Assembly (NCBI GenBank): GCA_002261155.1
Contig: NKXN01000030.1
Coordinates: 124,001-188,000 of the forward strand
Origin: Bacillaceae bacterium SAS-127
Lineage (GTDB): Bacteria; Bacillota; Bacilli; Bacillales; Domibacillaceae
DNA: 64,000 nucleotides
Reading direction: 5' to 3'
Shown: positions 17,605 through 26,117 of the stretch, in pieces
Layout of the letters: each line of letters starts with the position of its first letter
Position numbering within the stretch: the first letter of the stretch is position 1
Notes under the pieces: generated by a model
The model's input: the letters and a program-made list of their open reading frames with translations, nothing else
Told to the model about the DNA's origin: nothing
The model's database searches: none
Program-made: the position numbers and the translations under genes

Positions 17605-19731
17605 TTACGCTGTGATTTTGATTTGATTTTCTTCCATCACTGCTTGCAACTGCTTCACTTCTGGATGATCTAAAATAAAATCAGCGATGCGATCTTCTAG
17701 TTGTTCTTGAATGACGCGGCGTAAAGGACGAGCACCGAATGCCGGGTGATAGCCGAGTTCACTTAACTTCTGTTTCACTTCATCTGATACTTGCAGTGCC
17801 ATTTGTTGCTCTTGTAAGGTATGACTTAATTCTGCAAGCATTAAGTCAACGATTTGTAATAGGTGATCTTTATCTAGCGCTTGAAACTCAATGATATTGT
17901 CAAAGCGGTTTAGAAACTCTGGCTTAAAGAAACTGCTTAAAGAATCTAAGATCGAGTTTTCATCCGGAGCAGTATTCTTTTCAAAGCCTACTGTGATCGT
18001 TTTAGTGGAGACCCCAGCGTTGCTTGTCATAATGATGACTGTATCTTTAAAACTGACGGTTCTTCCTTGACTATCTGTTAAACGACCATCTTCAAGAATT
18101 TGTAAAAATATATGCTGTACATCAGGGTGAGCTTTTTCGATTTCATCTAGCAAAATAATGCTGTATGGGTTACGACGAACTTTTTCTGTTAATTGTCCGG
18201 CTTCTTCATGACCGACATATCCTGGTGGAGAACCGATTAACTTCGATACACTATGCTTCTCCATGTACTCACTCATATCGAGACGAACCATTGCGTCTTT
18301 TGAGCCGAATAATTCTTCTGCTAATGTTTTTGTTAATTCTGTTTTGCCGACACCTGTTGGACCGACAAATAGGAAGGAGCCAATCGGGCGTTTTTTTGAT
18401 TTTAACCCAGCACGACTGCGACGAATCGCTTTCGTTACTTTTTGAACAGCTTCTACTTGTCCAATTACTTTCTTTGCAAGACTTTCTTCTAAATGCTGCA
18501 TTTTCTGTTGTTCATCTTGCTGTAGCTTTCCAACAGGAATACCTGTTTTTTGTTCGATCAAGTATTGAATTTCTTCAAGTGTTACGATAGGTCGTTCTGT
18601 TGATCCTTCTGTTTGTTTCAACTGCTCTTCTAGTTTCATTTCTTCATCACGAAGTTTCGCTGCTTTTTCGTATTCTTCTTTTTGTAGAACCGCTTCTTTT
18701 ACTTTCGAGAGTTCTGTTAGTCGCTGCTGGATCGTTTCTGTATTTTGCGTGTTAATCGTTAAGTTTAATTTTGATCCGGCTTCATCCATTAAATCAATGG
18801 CCTTATCTGGAAGGAATCGATCCTGAATATAACGGTGAGAAAGAACAACGCACGCTTCAATCGCTTCTTTCGTAAAAGTGACTTCATGGAAATCTTCGTA
18901 GCGTTTTTGCAACCCTGTTAAAATATTGATCGCTTCTTCCACAGATGGTTCATCGACTTGTACCGGTTGGAATCGACGTTCGAGTGCTGCGTCTTTTTCG
19001 ATCTGTCGGTATTCTTTTAATGTTGTCGCTCCGATTAATTGGAGTTCCCCGCGAGCTAGTGCTGGTTTTAAAATATTTCCTGCATCCATTGAACCTTCTG
19101 CAGAGCCAGCGCCGACAAGTAGATGGACTTCATCGATGAAAAGAATGATGTTTTTATGATATTGCAGTTCTGTAATTAATTGTTTCATTCTTTCTTCAAA
19201 TTGACCACGAACTCCTGTATTGGCAACGAGTGAGGCAACGTCAAGTAAGTAGACTTCTTTGCTTTTTAATTTAGCTGGTACATCGCCTTCTACAATTTTA
19301 AGGGCAAGTCCTTCAGCGATTGCTGTTTTTCCGACACCTGGTTCCCCGATTAAAACGGGGTTATTTTTGTTGCGGCGATTTAATACTTCCATGACTCGTT
19401 TGACTTCCTGCTCACGCCCGATGACGGGATCAATAATACCGGCTTTAGCCATATTCGTTAAGTTTCGTCCGAATTGGTCAAGAAAGCCGTTGTTGCTGTT
19501 ACTTCTCTCTTTTGATGGTACGTTTATTTGCTCTGCTTTTTGAGTGCTAAAGTCTTTAGAAAACTCATCCATCGGTAATTGTCCAAACCCTTGCGAATGA
19601 AAGGACTGACCAATGGCTTGTTTATTTTTTTGATAACATGCTGCGCATAAAAGCATCTGCTTCTCTTGACCGTTCACATTCATTCGTAATTGTACATTTG
19701 CTCTTTTTTGTTGACAGTTTTGACATAACAT
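17605..19731 (-). CDS. clpE: ATP-dependent Clp protease ATP-binding subunit ClpE
   Basis: HSP100 unfoldase that hands substrates to ClpP, 708 residues. The N-terminal zinc finger typical of ClpE is present (Cys3, Cys6, Cys29, Cys32). The first AAA+ module has Walker A GEPGVGKT near residue 129 and Walker B LFIDEVH; a UVR-like coiled segment ([19 protein letters not shown]) follows; the second module has [28 protein letters not shown] and the C-terminal domain with [13 protein letters not shown]. The start ATG 19731 follows AAGGGG. Two tandem CtsR operators overlap and follow the promoter, so it is a class III heat-shock gene. Convergent with pepF. Confidence 0.97.
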   Translation of the reverse strand: MLCQNCQQKRANVQLRMNVNGQEKQMLLCAACYQKNKQAIGQSFHSQGFGQLPMDEFSKDFSTQKAEQINVPSKERSNSNNGFLDQFGRNLTNMAKAGIIDPVIGREQEVKRVMEVLNRRNKNNPVLIGEPGVGKTAIAEGLALKIVEGDVPAKLKSKEVYLLDVASLVANTGVRGQFEERMKQLITELQYHKNIILFIDEVHLLVGAGSAEGSMDAGNILKPALARGELQLIGATTLKEYRQIEKDAALERRFQPVQVDEPSVEEAINILTGLQKRYEDFHEVTFTKEAIEACVVLSHRYIQDRFLPDKAIDLMDEAGSKLNLTINTQNTETIQQRLTELSKVKEAVLQKEEYEKAAKLRDEEMKLEEQLKQTEGSTERPIVTLEEIQYLIEQKTGIPVGKLQQDEQQKMQHLEESLAKKVIGQVEAVQKVTKAIRRSRAGLKSKKRPIGSFLFVGPTGVGKTELTKTLAEELFGSKDAMVRLDMSEYMEKHSVSKLIGSPPGYVGHEEAGQLTEKVRRNPYSIILLDEIEKAHPDVQHIFLQILEDGRLTDSQGRTVSFKDTVIIMTSNAGVSTKTITVGFEKNTAPDENSILDSLSSFFKPEFLNRFDNIIEFQALDKDHLLQIVDLMLAELSHTLQEQQMALQVSDEVKQKLSELGYHPAFGARPLRRVIQEQLEDRIADFILDHPEVKQLQAVMEENQIKITA

Positions 19732-19764
19732 TTAGTTTCAACCCCTTCAGTATTTAGTTTTGAC

Positions 19765-19820
19765 TTTGACTATCTTTGACCTTATACCTGTATTATACTT
19801 TGACCTTTTTTGACTTTCAA
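19765..19820 (-). promoter_or_regulatory. clpE promoter with two tandem CtsR operators
   Basis: On the minus strand the promoter is TTGAAA (19820-19815), 17 bp, TATAAT (19797-19792). Two perfect CtsR heptad pairs are present: AGTCAAA-AAA-GGTCAAA (19815-19799), filling the spacer, and GGTCAAA-GAT-AGTCAAA (19781-19765), lying just downstream of the start point. Both match the known CtsR direct-repeat consensus RGTCAAANANRGTCAAA. Repression by CtsR and heat induction are therefore expected. Confidence 0.93.
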
Positions 19821-19909
19821 GGATTTTGTTTGAAATCTCTGCTTTTTTCTTCTTAATATCAATTGACAAGCATAAGGTGAAGTAACGGCGAAGAAGTGAG
19901 GGATGCATA

Positions 19910-20932
19910 GTGAGAACTTGGAGCGGTGCCTGCCAGGTAGCAGCAGTTTATGTAGGGACTGTAATCGGGGCTGGTTTTGCTACTGGTAAAGAAATCGTGC
20001 AGTTCTTTTCACAATTTGGCTTTTACGGACTGATTAGTATCGTCATTAGCGGAGTATTATTTATTTTTCTTGGAGCGAAAATGATGCTCACAGCTATTGA
20101 ATGGAAAGCTTCTTCTTTTGAAGAATTTAATCAATTTCTTTTTGGGGAAAAGTTAGGGAAAGTTGTGACAGCTATACAGTTTATTATGTTGATTGGTGTT
20201 CTAGGAGTGATGCTTGCAGGGGCAGGAGCCCTATTTGAAGAAAGACTTCAGTGGCCAGCAAATGTCGGCATTGTTTTAACGATTTTTGTTGGGTTTTTAA
20301 TTATGACGAGAGGGATACAAGGGTTGTTAGCTGTGAATATATTCGTAGTTCCACTTATGTTGTTATTTCATTTTCGACTAGCAACAGAAGCAGTAACTAG
20401 TCCTTCTTTTTTTGAGAGCCTATTAGTAGGTAAAGGTGACGATTGGACATGGAAAATGTGGACAGCCCCTTTCGTTTATACAGCTCTTAATTTAACGCTA
20501 GCACAAGCGGTATTAGTTCCGCTCGCTTATGAAGTCAAGGACAAGCGGATGATCAAGCGAGGCGCCTTTCTTGGAGGAGCGGCTTTAATGCTGTTGTTGA
20601 TGGCCAGCCATATCAGCCTTGTTCAAATAGATGATTTCACTTTATATGAAATTCCGATGGCAAAGGTAGTAGAGGTATATATGCCGACTTTTCATTATAT
20701 ATATGCCATCTTAATCTATGGGGAAATATTTACTTCGGTGGTCGGAAATGCTTATGGACTGAAGCAACAGCTAGAGAAACGGGTGAAGTGGGAGCCAAGT
20801 GTTCTTTTTGCGGTCATCTTTACGAGTGGATGGATCCTTAGTCAAATTTCCTATAGTACATTGCTGGCTTTTCTATATCCGCTGTTTGGATGGATCGGTC
20901 TAGTTTTTCTGCTATTATTGTGGAAGAAATAA
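19910..20932 (+). CDS. ykvI: YkvI-family membrane transporter
   Basis: Polytopic membrane protein of 340 residues with about nine or ten hydrophobic helices, similar to B. subtilis YkvI, which also lies beside clpE. The N-terminal stretch AAVYVGTVIGAGFATGKEIVQFF resembles the unwound TM1 substrate motif of LeuT-fold/APC-type transporters (GxG). A further conserved stretch is FVYTALNLTLAQAVLVPLAYEV. Substrate unknown; related proteins are grouped near spore germination and amino-acid permeases. The start is GTG 19910 after GTGAGGG. Confidence 0.82.
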   Translation: MRTWSGACQVAAVYVGTVIGAGFATGKEIVQFFSQFGFYGLISIVISGVLFIFLGAKMMLTAIEWKASSFEEFNQFLFGEKLGKVVTAIQFIMLIGVLGVMLAGAGALFEERLQWPANVGIVLTIFVGFLIMTRGIQGLLAVNIFVVPLMLLFHFRLATEAVTSPSFFESLLVGKGDDWTWKMWTAPFVYTALNLTLAQAVLVPLAYEVKDKRMIKRGAFLGGAALMLLLMASHISLVQIDDFTLYEIPMAKVVEVYMPTFHYIYAILIYGEIFTSVVGNAYGLKQQLEKRVKWEPSVLFAVIFTSGWILSQISYSTLLAFLYPLFGWIGLVFLLLLWKK

Positions 20933-20933
20933 T

Positions 20934-20961
20934 AAAAGCAGACGGTAGACGCCTGCTTTTA
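20934..20961. terminator. Terminator between ykvI and the CPBP gene
   Basis: AAAAGCAGACG / CGCCTGCTTTT stem with one mismatch and a short loop, between convergent genes. Confidence 0.78.
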
Positions 20962-20968
20962 GTCATCG

Positions 20969-21577
20969 TTAATGAAGTGGAAGGAAAATAATTAACAATA
21001 AATCAAACACTAAATGAGAAATAATTAACGTTGGGATGCTACGTTTCCAAGCATATAAAGCTCCCCAGAACAAGCCAGCTACTAAAGCGGCAAGCATCCA
21101 TACGATTTTTTCAGAATATATAAAGATGGACGCATACAAAGACGCACTCACTAATATTGCTGTTAAATCATTAAAATGGTTGGAGAGACGCTTCTGAATA
21201 AATCCTCTCCAAAATAATTCCTCTCCAGGAATAAACACTAATAAAAGCACGATATAGTGCCAAGAAAATTGTGGAGAGTACCATTTATACATAGAGGTCA
21301 CTTGTTTTTCTAGGGAAAAAGGGAGAATTGGAAGCAATAAATGTCCAATCCAAAACAAGAGATACAGAAGAAGCCCTGATAACAAACCATACTTAATAAA
21401 ATTAGTTGTCTTTTGTTTATCATCAATTTTCTCATTTATAATTACAAAGCTAATGAAAAAAAGGTTTGCAGCTGTATATATGTACCAAAATATATCACGG
21501 TCAGAGAAAGTAATATAAAGCAAAATATGCGCTAGTACAAGGCTGACAGCTAAACGCCAATCTTTAAGAACTGTCAT
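20969..21577 (-). CDS. CPBP-family intramembrane metalloprotease
   Basis: Membrane protein of 202 residues from the CAAX protease and bacteriocin-processing (Abi) family. The catalytic motifs are visible: PGEELFWRGFIQKRL near residue 119 (EExxxR) and ISHLVFDLLLI near the C-terminus (HxxxD/N). Five to six helices are predicted. Family roles include processing of membrane or prenylated substrates, self-immunity to bacteriocins, and anti-sigma factor cleavage as for PrsW-like proteins. No bacteriocin genes are nearby, so its role here is unknown. ATG 21577 follows GGAG. Confidence 0.85.
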   Translation of the reverse strand: MTVLKDWRLAVSLVLAHILLYITFSDRDIFWYIYTAANLFFISFVIINEKIDDKQKTTNFIKYGLLSGLLLYLLFWIGHLLLPILPFSLEKQVTSMYKWYSPQFSWHYIVLLLVFIPGEELFWRGFIQKRLSNHFNDLTAILVSASLYASIFIYSEKIVWMLAALVAGLFWGALYAWKRSIPTLIISHLVFDLLLIIFLPLH

Positions 21578-21655
21578 TGTGTCAAACTCCTTTCTTTACT
21601 ACAGCCATTATTTTAACAAAAAGCGGCTTAAATTGTAATGAATAAGTTTTGACAG

Positions 21656-21689
21656 AAAAAAGTCTGCCCGGGGGGGACAGACTTTTTTA
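21656..21689. terminator. Terminator with GC-rich loop near ykvS
   Basis: AAAAAAGTCTG and CAGACTTTTTT form an 11-bp stem around the loop CCCGGGGGGGA. The A and T flanks allow use in both directions. It ends ykvS (minus strand). Confidence 0.88.
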
Positions 21690-21701
21690 GTATATTGTAT
21701 A

Positions 21702-21884
21702 TTATGAAAAATTAACAATGGTGTAATTTTTATGATTGACGACTGTCTTTTCCTCTAACTCTAAGTCATCGAAATTATCCATGATCGTTAAATCGACAAT
21801 CACCGAATTTTCATTTACTTTTTCAACGATCCCTTGTAGGCCATTTTTGAATTCAATGATATTACCAACTTCTGCTTTCGTCAT
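21702..21884 (-). CDS. ykvS: YkvS family protein (DUF2187)
   Basis: Small protein of 60 residues very like B. subtilis YkvS. The pattern GNIIEFKNGLQGIVEKVNEN followed by SVIVDLT and a conserved VVNHKNYTIV end suggests a small KOW/SH3-like beta barrel. The function is not known. The ATG follows AAGGAGAGACAGAGAG, and the gene sits in the same ykv neighbourhood as in B. subtilis, next to ptsH. Confidence 0.85.
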   Translation of the reverse strand: MTKAEVGNIIEFKNGLQGIVEKVNENSVIVDLTIMDNFDDLELEEKTVVNHKNYTIVNFS

Positions 21885-22099
21885 CTCTCTGTCTCTCCTT
21901 CACGTATAAATATAGAAAAGGTTATTCATTGTGTGTTTCTTGACGTTTGATTATAATCTTTTTAGAATTACCTAGTAGAATGAAACGGATAGTCATTATT
22001 CGATCATTCAAGAGTATTACTTCACAGTTTGCCTTATTTTTGTAAAAGAGTAAAGAGATATGTATAAATTTATTTAAAATTCTGAAAGGGGTGGCGACG

Positions 22100-22294
22100 G
22101 TGACGATAGAAGAGGCTTTAAATATGTTAGATCAATTAAAAAATGGCGAGATCGAGCACTTTCAAATAAGTAAAGAACAGTTCCTTAGCTTTCAACATGT
22201 ACTAGTTAGTAGAGAGGACTTTAAGCATGTTCGAGGGGTTGCTCAACGGGGAGGCTCTGTCATCTATTATTATTTGGAGGAAGCGAGAAGTTAA
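22100..22294 (+). CDS. Small hypothetical protein, 64 aa
   Basis: Predicted soluble protein of 64 residues. I chose GTG 22100 because AAAGGGG (22085-22091) lies eight bases before it; the GTG at 22091 overlaps the ribosome site. The sequence (MTIEEALNMLDQLKNGEIEH, then FQHVLVSREDFKHVRG and a final RGGSVIYYYLEE) looks like a helix followed by a small beta sheet. Similar short proteins exist in other bacilli, but I know no function. It lies between ykvS and ptsH. Confidence 0.65.
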   Translation: MTIEEALNMLDQLKNGEIEHFQISKEQFLSFQHVLVSREDFKHVRGVAQRGGSVIYYYLEEARS

Positions 22295-22415
22295 CTTGAT
22301 TATCATATTCTCAATAAAAAGGCAATAATCATTTTTCTAACTAATTGCACATAGGACGCTTTTCTTGTAATGTAATGCTACATCTTATTTTTATAAAAAA
22401 GGAGTGAAGTGAGAA

Positions 22416-22682
22416 ATGGTAGAGAAACAATTTACTGTCACAGCAGAAACGGGCATTCATGCACGTCCAGCTACTTTATTAGTTCAAACAGCTAGCAGAT
22501 TTTCTAGTGAAATTGCGCTAGAATTTAAAGGGAAGAAAGTGAATTTAAAATCAATTATGGGTGTTATGTCGCTTGGAATTGGTCAACATTCCAACATCGT
22601 GATTAGTGCAGAAGGAAGCGACGAGCAAGATGCTTTACGAACGATTAATGATGTATTGAAAAACGAAGGATTAGCAGAATAA
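22416..22682 (+). CDS. ptsH: Phosphocarrier protein HPr
   Basis: HPr passes phosphate from enzyme I to sugar-specific EII proteins, and its Ser-phosphorylated form is the CcpA corepressor. The 88-residue protein has the active His15 in [11 protein letters not shown] and the regulatory Ser46 in [12 protein letters not shown], so it is a true HPr and not Crh, which lacks the His. The start ATG follows GGAGTGAAGTGAGAA. In B. subtilis it lies in ptsGHI; here neither ptsG nor ptsI is adjacent, and a structured intergenic region follows the stop codon. Confidence 0.96.
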   Translation: MVEKQFTVTAETGIHARPATLLVQTASRFSSEIALEFKGKKVNLKSIMGVMSLGIGQHSNIVISAEGSDEQDALRTINDVLKNEGLAE

Positions 22683-22719
22683 AATAGGTTCAATCATCTG
22701 TTTCCATATGTTTATTTAA

Positions 22720-22789
22720 GAAAAATGAGGGTAATGTATACATAACAGCTCATGAAATAGCTGAAACCATAGTTTCATTCTCATTTTTC
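22720..22789 (+). terminator. Long hairpin after ptsH (possible terminator)
   Basis: GAAAAATGAG (22720-22729) pairs with CTCATTTTTC (22780-22789). The enclosed sequence has two smaller stems (AGCT...AGCT and GAAAC...GTTTC). The T content on the right arm could end ptsH transcription, but the U tract is impure. Confidence 0.5.
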
Positions 22790-22802
22790 CCTTATTTGAT
22801 CG

Positions 22803-22897
22803 AAGCTGCCTCATAAGAAGGCTAGTCACCGATACGAATATCTTAATAGATATCGTTGTTCGGAGTTAACCTTCTTTATTAGAGGCAGCCCTTTTTG
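22803..22897 (+). ncRNA. Extended stem-loop with U tract: terminator, leader or small RNA
   Basis: Three helices stack in one long hairpin: GCTGCCTC/GAGGCAGC, ATAAGAAGG/CCTTCTTTAT, and an inner stem CCGATACGAATATCT paired with AGATATCGTTGTTCGG. It ends with CCTTTTTG. The complexity is more than a simple terminator needs. It lies in a 300-base gap between ptsH and the SDR gene and about 45 bases before that gene's -10 box. No known riboswitch family was recognised. Confidence 0.5.
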
Positions 22898-22983
22898 TTT
22901 AGGACAAAAAAGAATAAAAACTGAAAGAAAATTCAAATTATATTATAATGGTTAATGTGACATTAGGAAAGGGAGGTTTTTTT

Positions 22984-23769
22984 TTGAATATTTCTTTTGA
23001 AGGAAAGACAGCGTTGATTCTTGCCTCTAGTCAAGGGTTAGGTCGAGCGATCGCTGAGAAATTAGCACAAGGTGGAGCTAATATTATGTTAGCGAGCCGT
23101 AATGATGAGAAGCTGAAAGAAGTAAAGGATCATTTGCAGAATGAGTCGTCCGGGAAAATCGAGTATGCTGCATGCGATATTACAAAAGTGGAAGACATTA
23201 AACAGCTAGTCGAACGAACAGTAGCGACATTTGGCACGATTGATATTTTAGTCAATAATGCCGGTGGACCACCTGCTGGATTGTTCGAAGACATGACAGA
23301 TGACGATTGGCAGCAGGCATTTGAATTAAACTTATTTTCCTATATTCGTGCCATTCGTGAAGCATTGCCTCATTTAAAAAAACAAGGCGGAAAAATTATC
23401 AATATTGCTTCTTCATCGATTAAAGAACCAATTGCTGGACTGATTTTGTCGAACACATTTCGCACAGGAATTGTCGGGCTGTCCAAAACATTAGCAGAAG
23501 AATTTGCTCCACATCAGATTTTAGTCAATACAGTGGCTCCTGGAAGAATTGCGACTGAACGTGTGCGTCATCTAGATGAAGTGAACGCGAAGAAACAAGG
23601 GATTTCAGTAGAGCAGCAAGAGGAACGGATGAAAAAGAAAATTCCTCTTGGTCGTTACGGTAACCCTGAGGAGTTCGCTAATGTAGTTGCTTTTCTCGCT
23701 TCAGATGCCAATACATACGTAACAGGAAGTAGCTTTCTTGTAGATGGTGGAATGGTGCGTTCTATTTAA
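22984..23769 (+). CDS. SDR-family protein with non-canonical active site
   Basis: Short-chain dehydrogenase/reductase fold, 261 residues. The coenzyme motif is ASSQGLGRAIAEKL (TGxxxGxG variant, residues 14-27) and the NNAGG motif is at 91-95. The usual catalytic YxxxK is replaced: the aligned stretch is SNTFR (Ser156 to Arg160), although the upstream Ser cluster IASSS is kept. Catalysis by the normal mechanism is therefore doubtful. A VAPGRIATERV stretch follows. The start is TTG 22984, eight bases after AAAGGGAGG; an in-frame ATG at 22948 overlaps a TATAAT -10 box and is rejected. Confidence 0.85.
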   Translation: MNISFEGKTALILASSQGLGRAIAEKLAQGGANIMLASRNDEKLKEVKDHLQNESSGKIEYAACDITKVEDIKQLVERTVATFGTIDILVNNAGGPPAGLFEDMTDDDWQQAFELNLFSYIRAIREALPHLKKQGGKIINIASSSIKEPIAGLILSNTFRTGIVGLSKTLAEEFAPHQILVNTVAPGRIATERVRHLDEVNAKKQGISVEQQEERMKKKIPLGRYGNPEEFANVVAFLASDANTYVTGSSFLVDGGMVRSI

Positions 23770-23784
23770 AAAATAAAAACCGCA

Positions 23785-23901
23785 TAAGATATGTTTAAAG
23801 CCGCAGGGGATTGGGAATATTGTAAATAAGCATGATTGATTGGAGATTCTCACTCACAACCCCCTTTTTTGGGACCTGCTAAATGGCAGGTCTCTTTTTT
23901 T
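23785..23901 (+). promoter_or_regulatory. Structured intergenic region and terminator before ykwC
   Basis: A clear terminator (GACCTGC-TAAAT-GGCAGGTC then T7, 23873-23901) is preceded by a foldable stretch where GGGGATTGGGAAT can pair with ATTCTCACTCACAACCCC (about 23806-23864). It either simply ends the SDR gene or attenuates ykwC, whose ATG is 33 bases downstream. No known riboswitch is recognised. Confidence 0.5.
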
Positions 23902-23933
23902 ATGGTCTTATTTCAGTTAAAGGTGGAGAGAAA

Positions 23934-24803
23934 ATGAAGAAGAAAATTGGTTTTATCGGCACGGGCGTTATGGGGAGAAGCATGGCACGCCATTTGTTGC
24001 AAGCACAATATCCATTGTATATTTATACACGCACAAAAGAGAAAGCGAAGGAATTACTTGATCAAGGGTCTGTTTGGTGTGAGCACCCTGCAGAAGTCAC
24101 AGAGCAAAGTGATGTCATCTTTACGATCATTGGAGAGCCAAAAGATGTAGAAGAAGTGTATCTTGGCTGTGAAGGAATTCTTGCCGCTAGTCGAGCTGGG
24201 CAAACGATCATTGATATGACGACTTCAAAACCAAGCTTGGCTCAACAGATTTATTTGAAGGCGAAGGAAAAAGGAGTATTTGCGTTAGATGCACCTGTTT
24301 CTGGTGGAGATACTGGCGCTAAAAATGGCACTCTCGCGATTATGGTCGGTGGAGATCAAGAAGCCTATGAAAAGATGTTGCCGATTTTTGAAATCATTGG
24401 ACAAAATATTGTGTATCAAGGAGAAGCGGGAGCCGGTCAACATGCGAAAATGTGTAATCAAATTGCCATTGCGACCAATATGATCGGTATTTGTGAAGCA
24501 TTGCTATACGCGCAAAAAGCGGGGTTAGATCCAGAGACGGTATTAAAAAGTATTTCTAGTGGAGCGGCAGGCAGTTGGTCATTGTCGAATTTAGCTCCGC
24601 GTATTATAAAAGAAGATTTTGAACCGGGCTTTTATATTAAACATTTTATTAAAGATATGAAAATTGCTTTAGAAGAAGCTGAGAAAATGGAATTGAACTT
24701 ACCAGGGCTTGCGATGGCTAAAGAAATGTATGAGGAATTAGCCTCAAAAGGAGAAGAATTGAGTGGGACGCAGGCATTGATTAAGTACTGGGAGGAAAGG
24801 TAA
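23934..24803 (+). CDS. ykwC: 3-hydroxyisobutyrate dehydrogenase-family oxidoreductase (YkwC)
   Basis: NAD(P)-dependent beta-hydroxyacid dehydrogenase of 289 residues, the length of B. subtilis YkwC. The N-terminal Rossmann motif is IGFIGTGVMGRSMARHLL (residues 4-21). The substrate motif DAPVSGGDTGAKNGTL lies near 119, and the catalytic Lys lies in GAGQHAKMCNQIAIATNM near 170. Real substrates may be 3-hydroxyisobutyrate, tartronate semialdehyde or a relative. The start is ATG 23934 after AGGTGGAG; an ORF extension to 23883 falls in the terminator and is discarded. It sits beside patA and cheV as in B. subtilis. Confidence 0.92.
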   Translation: MKKKIGFIGTGVMGRSMARHLLQAQYPLYIYTRTKEKAKELLDQGSVWCEHPAEVTEQSDVIFTIIGEPKDVEEVYLGCEGILAASRAGQTIIDMTTSKPSLAQQIYLKAKEKGVFALDAPVSGGDTGAKNGTLAIMVGGDQEAYEKMLPIFEIIGQNIVYQGEAGAGQHAKMCNQIAIATNMIGICEALLYAQKAGLDPETVLKSISSGAAGSWSLSNLAPRIIKEDFEPGFYIKHFIKDMKIALEEAEKMELNLPGLAMAKEMYEELASKGEELSGTQALIKYWEER

Positions 24804-24810
24804 AAATACA

Positions 24811-24867
24811 AAAAAGCTGACCAAAAGAAACGATGATGGTGCTTCGACTTTTTAAGGTCAGCTTTTT
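24811..24867. terminator. Terminator between ykwC and patA
   Basis: AAAAAGCTGACC pairs with GGTCAGCTTTTT; the intervening bases form a second stem through AAAAG...CTTTTT. Shared by two convergent genes. Confidence 0.88.
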
Positions 24868-24870
24868 CCT

Positions 24871-26025
24871 TTATTTTTGTTTATTCATAAACGCTTCGAT
24901 ACGATCTAATCCCTTTTTTAGCTGTTCCATCGAGCAAGCGTAAGAGAGGCGGAAATAGCCTTCTCCATATTCAGAAAAGGCGCTACCAGGAACGACAGCG
25001 ACTTTTTGATCCGTTGCTAATTTATAGCAGAAATCAAACGATGTTTCTTTTACATATGAAGGAATTTTAATGAAAAAGTAAAAAGCCCCATCTGGTTTTA
25101 CCACTTCAAAGCCAAGAGCAGATAAACGTTCATACACATAATCACGTCTTTGTTTATATTGATCTCGCATCGGAAGAGCATCATCAATCCCTGCTTCGAC
25201 TGCTTCTAAAGCTGCCATTTGTGCAACGGATGAAGCACATGATACGTTATATTGGTGAACTTTTAATATATGCTTGGCAATCATTTCAGGCGCAAATAAA
25301 AAGCCGATTCGCCAGCCTGTCATTGCGTGAGATTTGGATAATCCGTTTAATACAATCGTTTGCTCTCTTAAAAAAGAAGCGATCGATACGTGAGGACGGT
25401 CGAAAGTTAGCTCGCTATAAATTTCATCCGCAATGATAAAGATGTCCTTCCCGCGTACTAAGTCGGCAATGTCTTTCAATTCTTCCTGTGAAAGGCTAAC
25501 ACCCGTTGGATTAGACGGATAAGGTAAGATAATCGCTTTCGTTTTTTCACTAAGTGCCGAACGGATTTTGTCAGCGGTTAGCTTAAACTCACTATCGCGC
25601 GTATCAATCGTTTTTAAATGAGCACCACACATATGAATAATCGGTTCGTAACCTGGATAAACAGGACCAGGTAGAATCACTTCATCTTCGGGAGAAAGAA
25701 TCGTTCGTAACGTGATATCGATCGCTTGGCTAGCACCGACGGTTACAATGACCTCTGATTCCGGAGAATACGTTAAAGCGTATTTCTTATGTACATAGTT
25801 CGCTGCAGCTGTTCGTAGTTCAATGTAGCCTGCATTATGAGTGTAAGTTGTATAATCACTTTCAATCGCTTTTATTCCTGCTACTTTCACATGCTCAGGA
25901 GTAGGAAAGTCAGGTTGTCCGATCGTTAACGAAATCATATCTTTTGTTCCACTTACGAGATTAAAAAATTTGCGAATGCCTGATATTTGAATATTTTTAA
26001 CTTTTTCGTTAATGCAATGTTCCAA
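24871..26025 (-). CDS. patA: PLP-dependent aminotransferase PatA (N-acetyl-LL-DAP aminotransferase)
   Basis: Class I/II aminotransferase of 384 residues, close to B. subtilis PatA, assigned to the acetylated diaminopimelate branch of lysine synthesis. Motifs include SLTIGQPDFPTPEHVK near residue 31, YPSNPTGV, DEIYSELTFDRPH, the PLP-binding Lys in NGLSKSHAMTGWRIGFLFAP and the Arg in YFRLSYACS. The start is TTG 26025 with AAAGGTGG nine bases upstream, which matches the family N-terminus (LEHCINEKVKN); an ORF extension to 26091 has no ribosome site. Together with dapH and dapL at 38-40 kb it would complete the N-acetyl route. Confidence 0.93.
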   Translation of the reverse strand: MEHCINEKVKNIQISGIRKFFNLVSGTKDMISLTIGQPDFPTPEHVKVAGIKAIESDYTTYTHNAGYIELRTAAANYVHKKYALTYSPESEVIVTVGASQAIDITLRTILSPEDEVILPGPVYPGYEPIIHMCGAHLKTIDTRDSEFKLTADKIRSALSEKTKAIILPYPSNPTGVSLSQEELKDIADLVRGKDIFIIADEIYSELTFDRPHVSIASFLREQTIVLNGLSKSHAMTGWRIGFLFAPEMIAKHILKVHQYNVSCASSVAQMAALEAVEAGIDDALPMRDQYKQRRDYVYERLSALGFEVVKPDGAFYFFIKIPSYVKETSFDFCYKLATDQKVAVVPGSAFSEYGEGYFRLSYACSMEQLKKGLDRIEAFMNKQK

Positions 26026-26117
26026 AGAGAATCGCCACCTTTCCATTATGTATGCTATTGTATCATTGAAAAGAGCTTTGCGGATAATCAAAAAGAGAGA
26101 AGGCTTGGAGAGACAAA

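Noticed and set aside
18165-19543. Plus-strand ORFs of 60-141 codons over clpE
   Set aside because: They lie wholly opposite a conserved gene and read as compositional shadows.
21666-21677. Run of G in the ykvS terminator considered as a quadruplex or sequencing error
   Set aside because: Only one G run is present, within the loop of a normal terminator; no further support.
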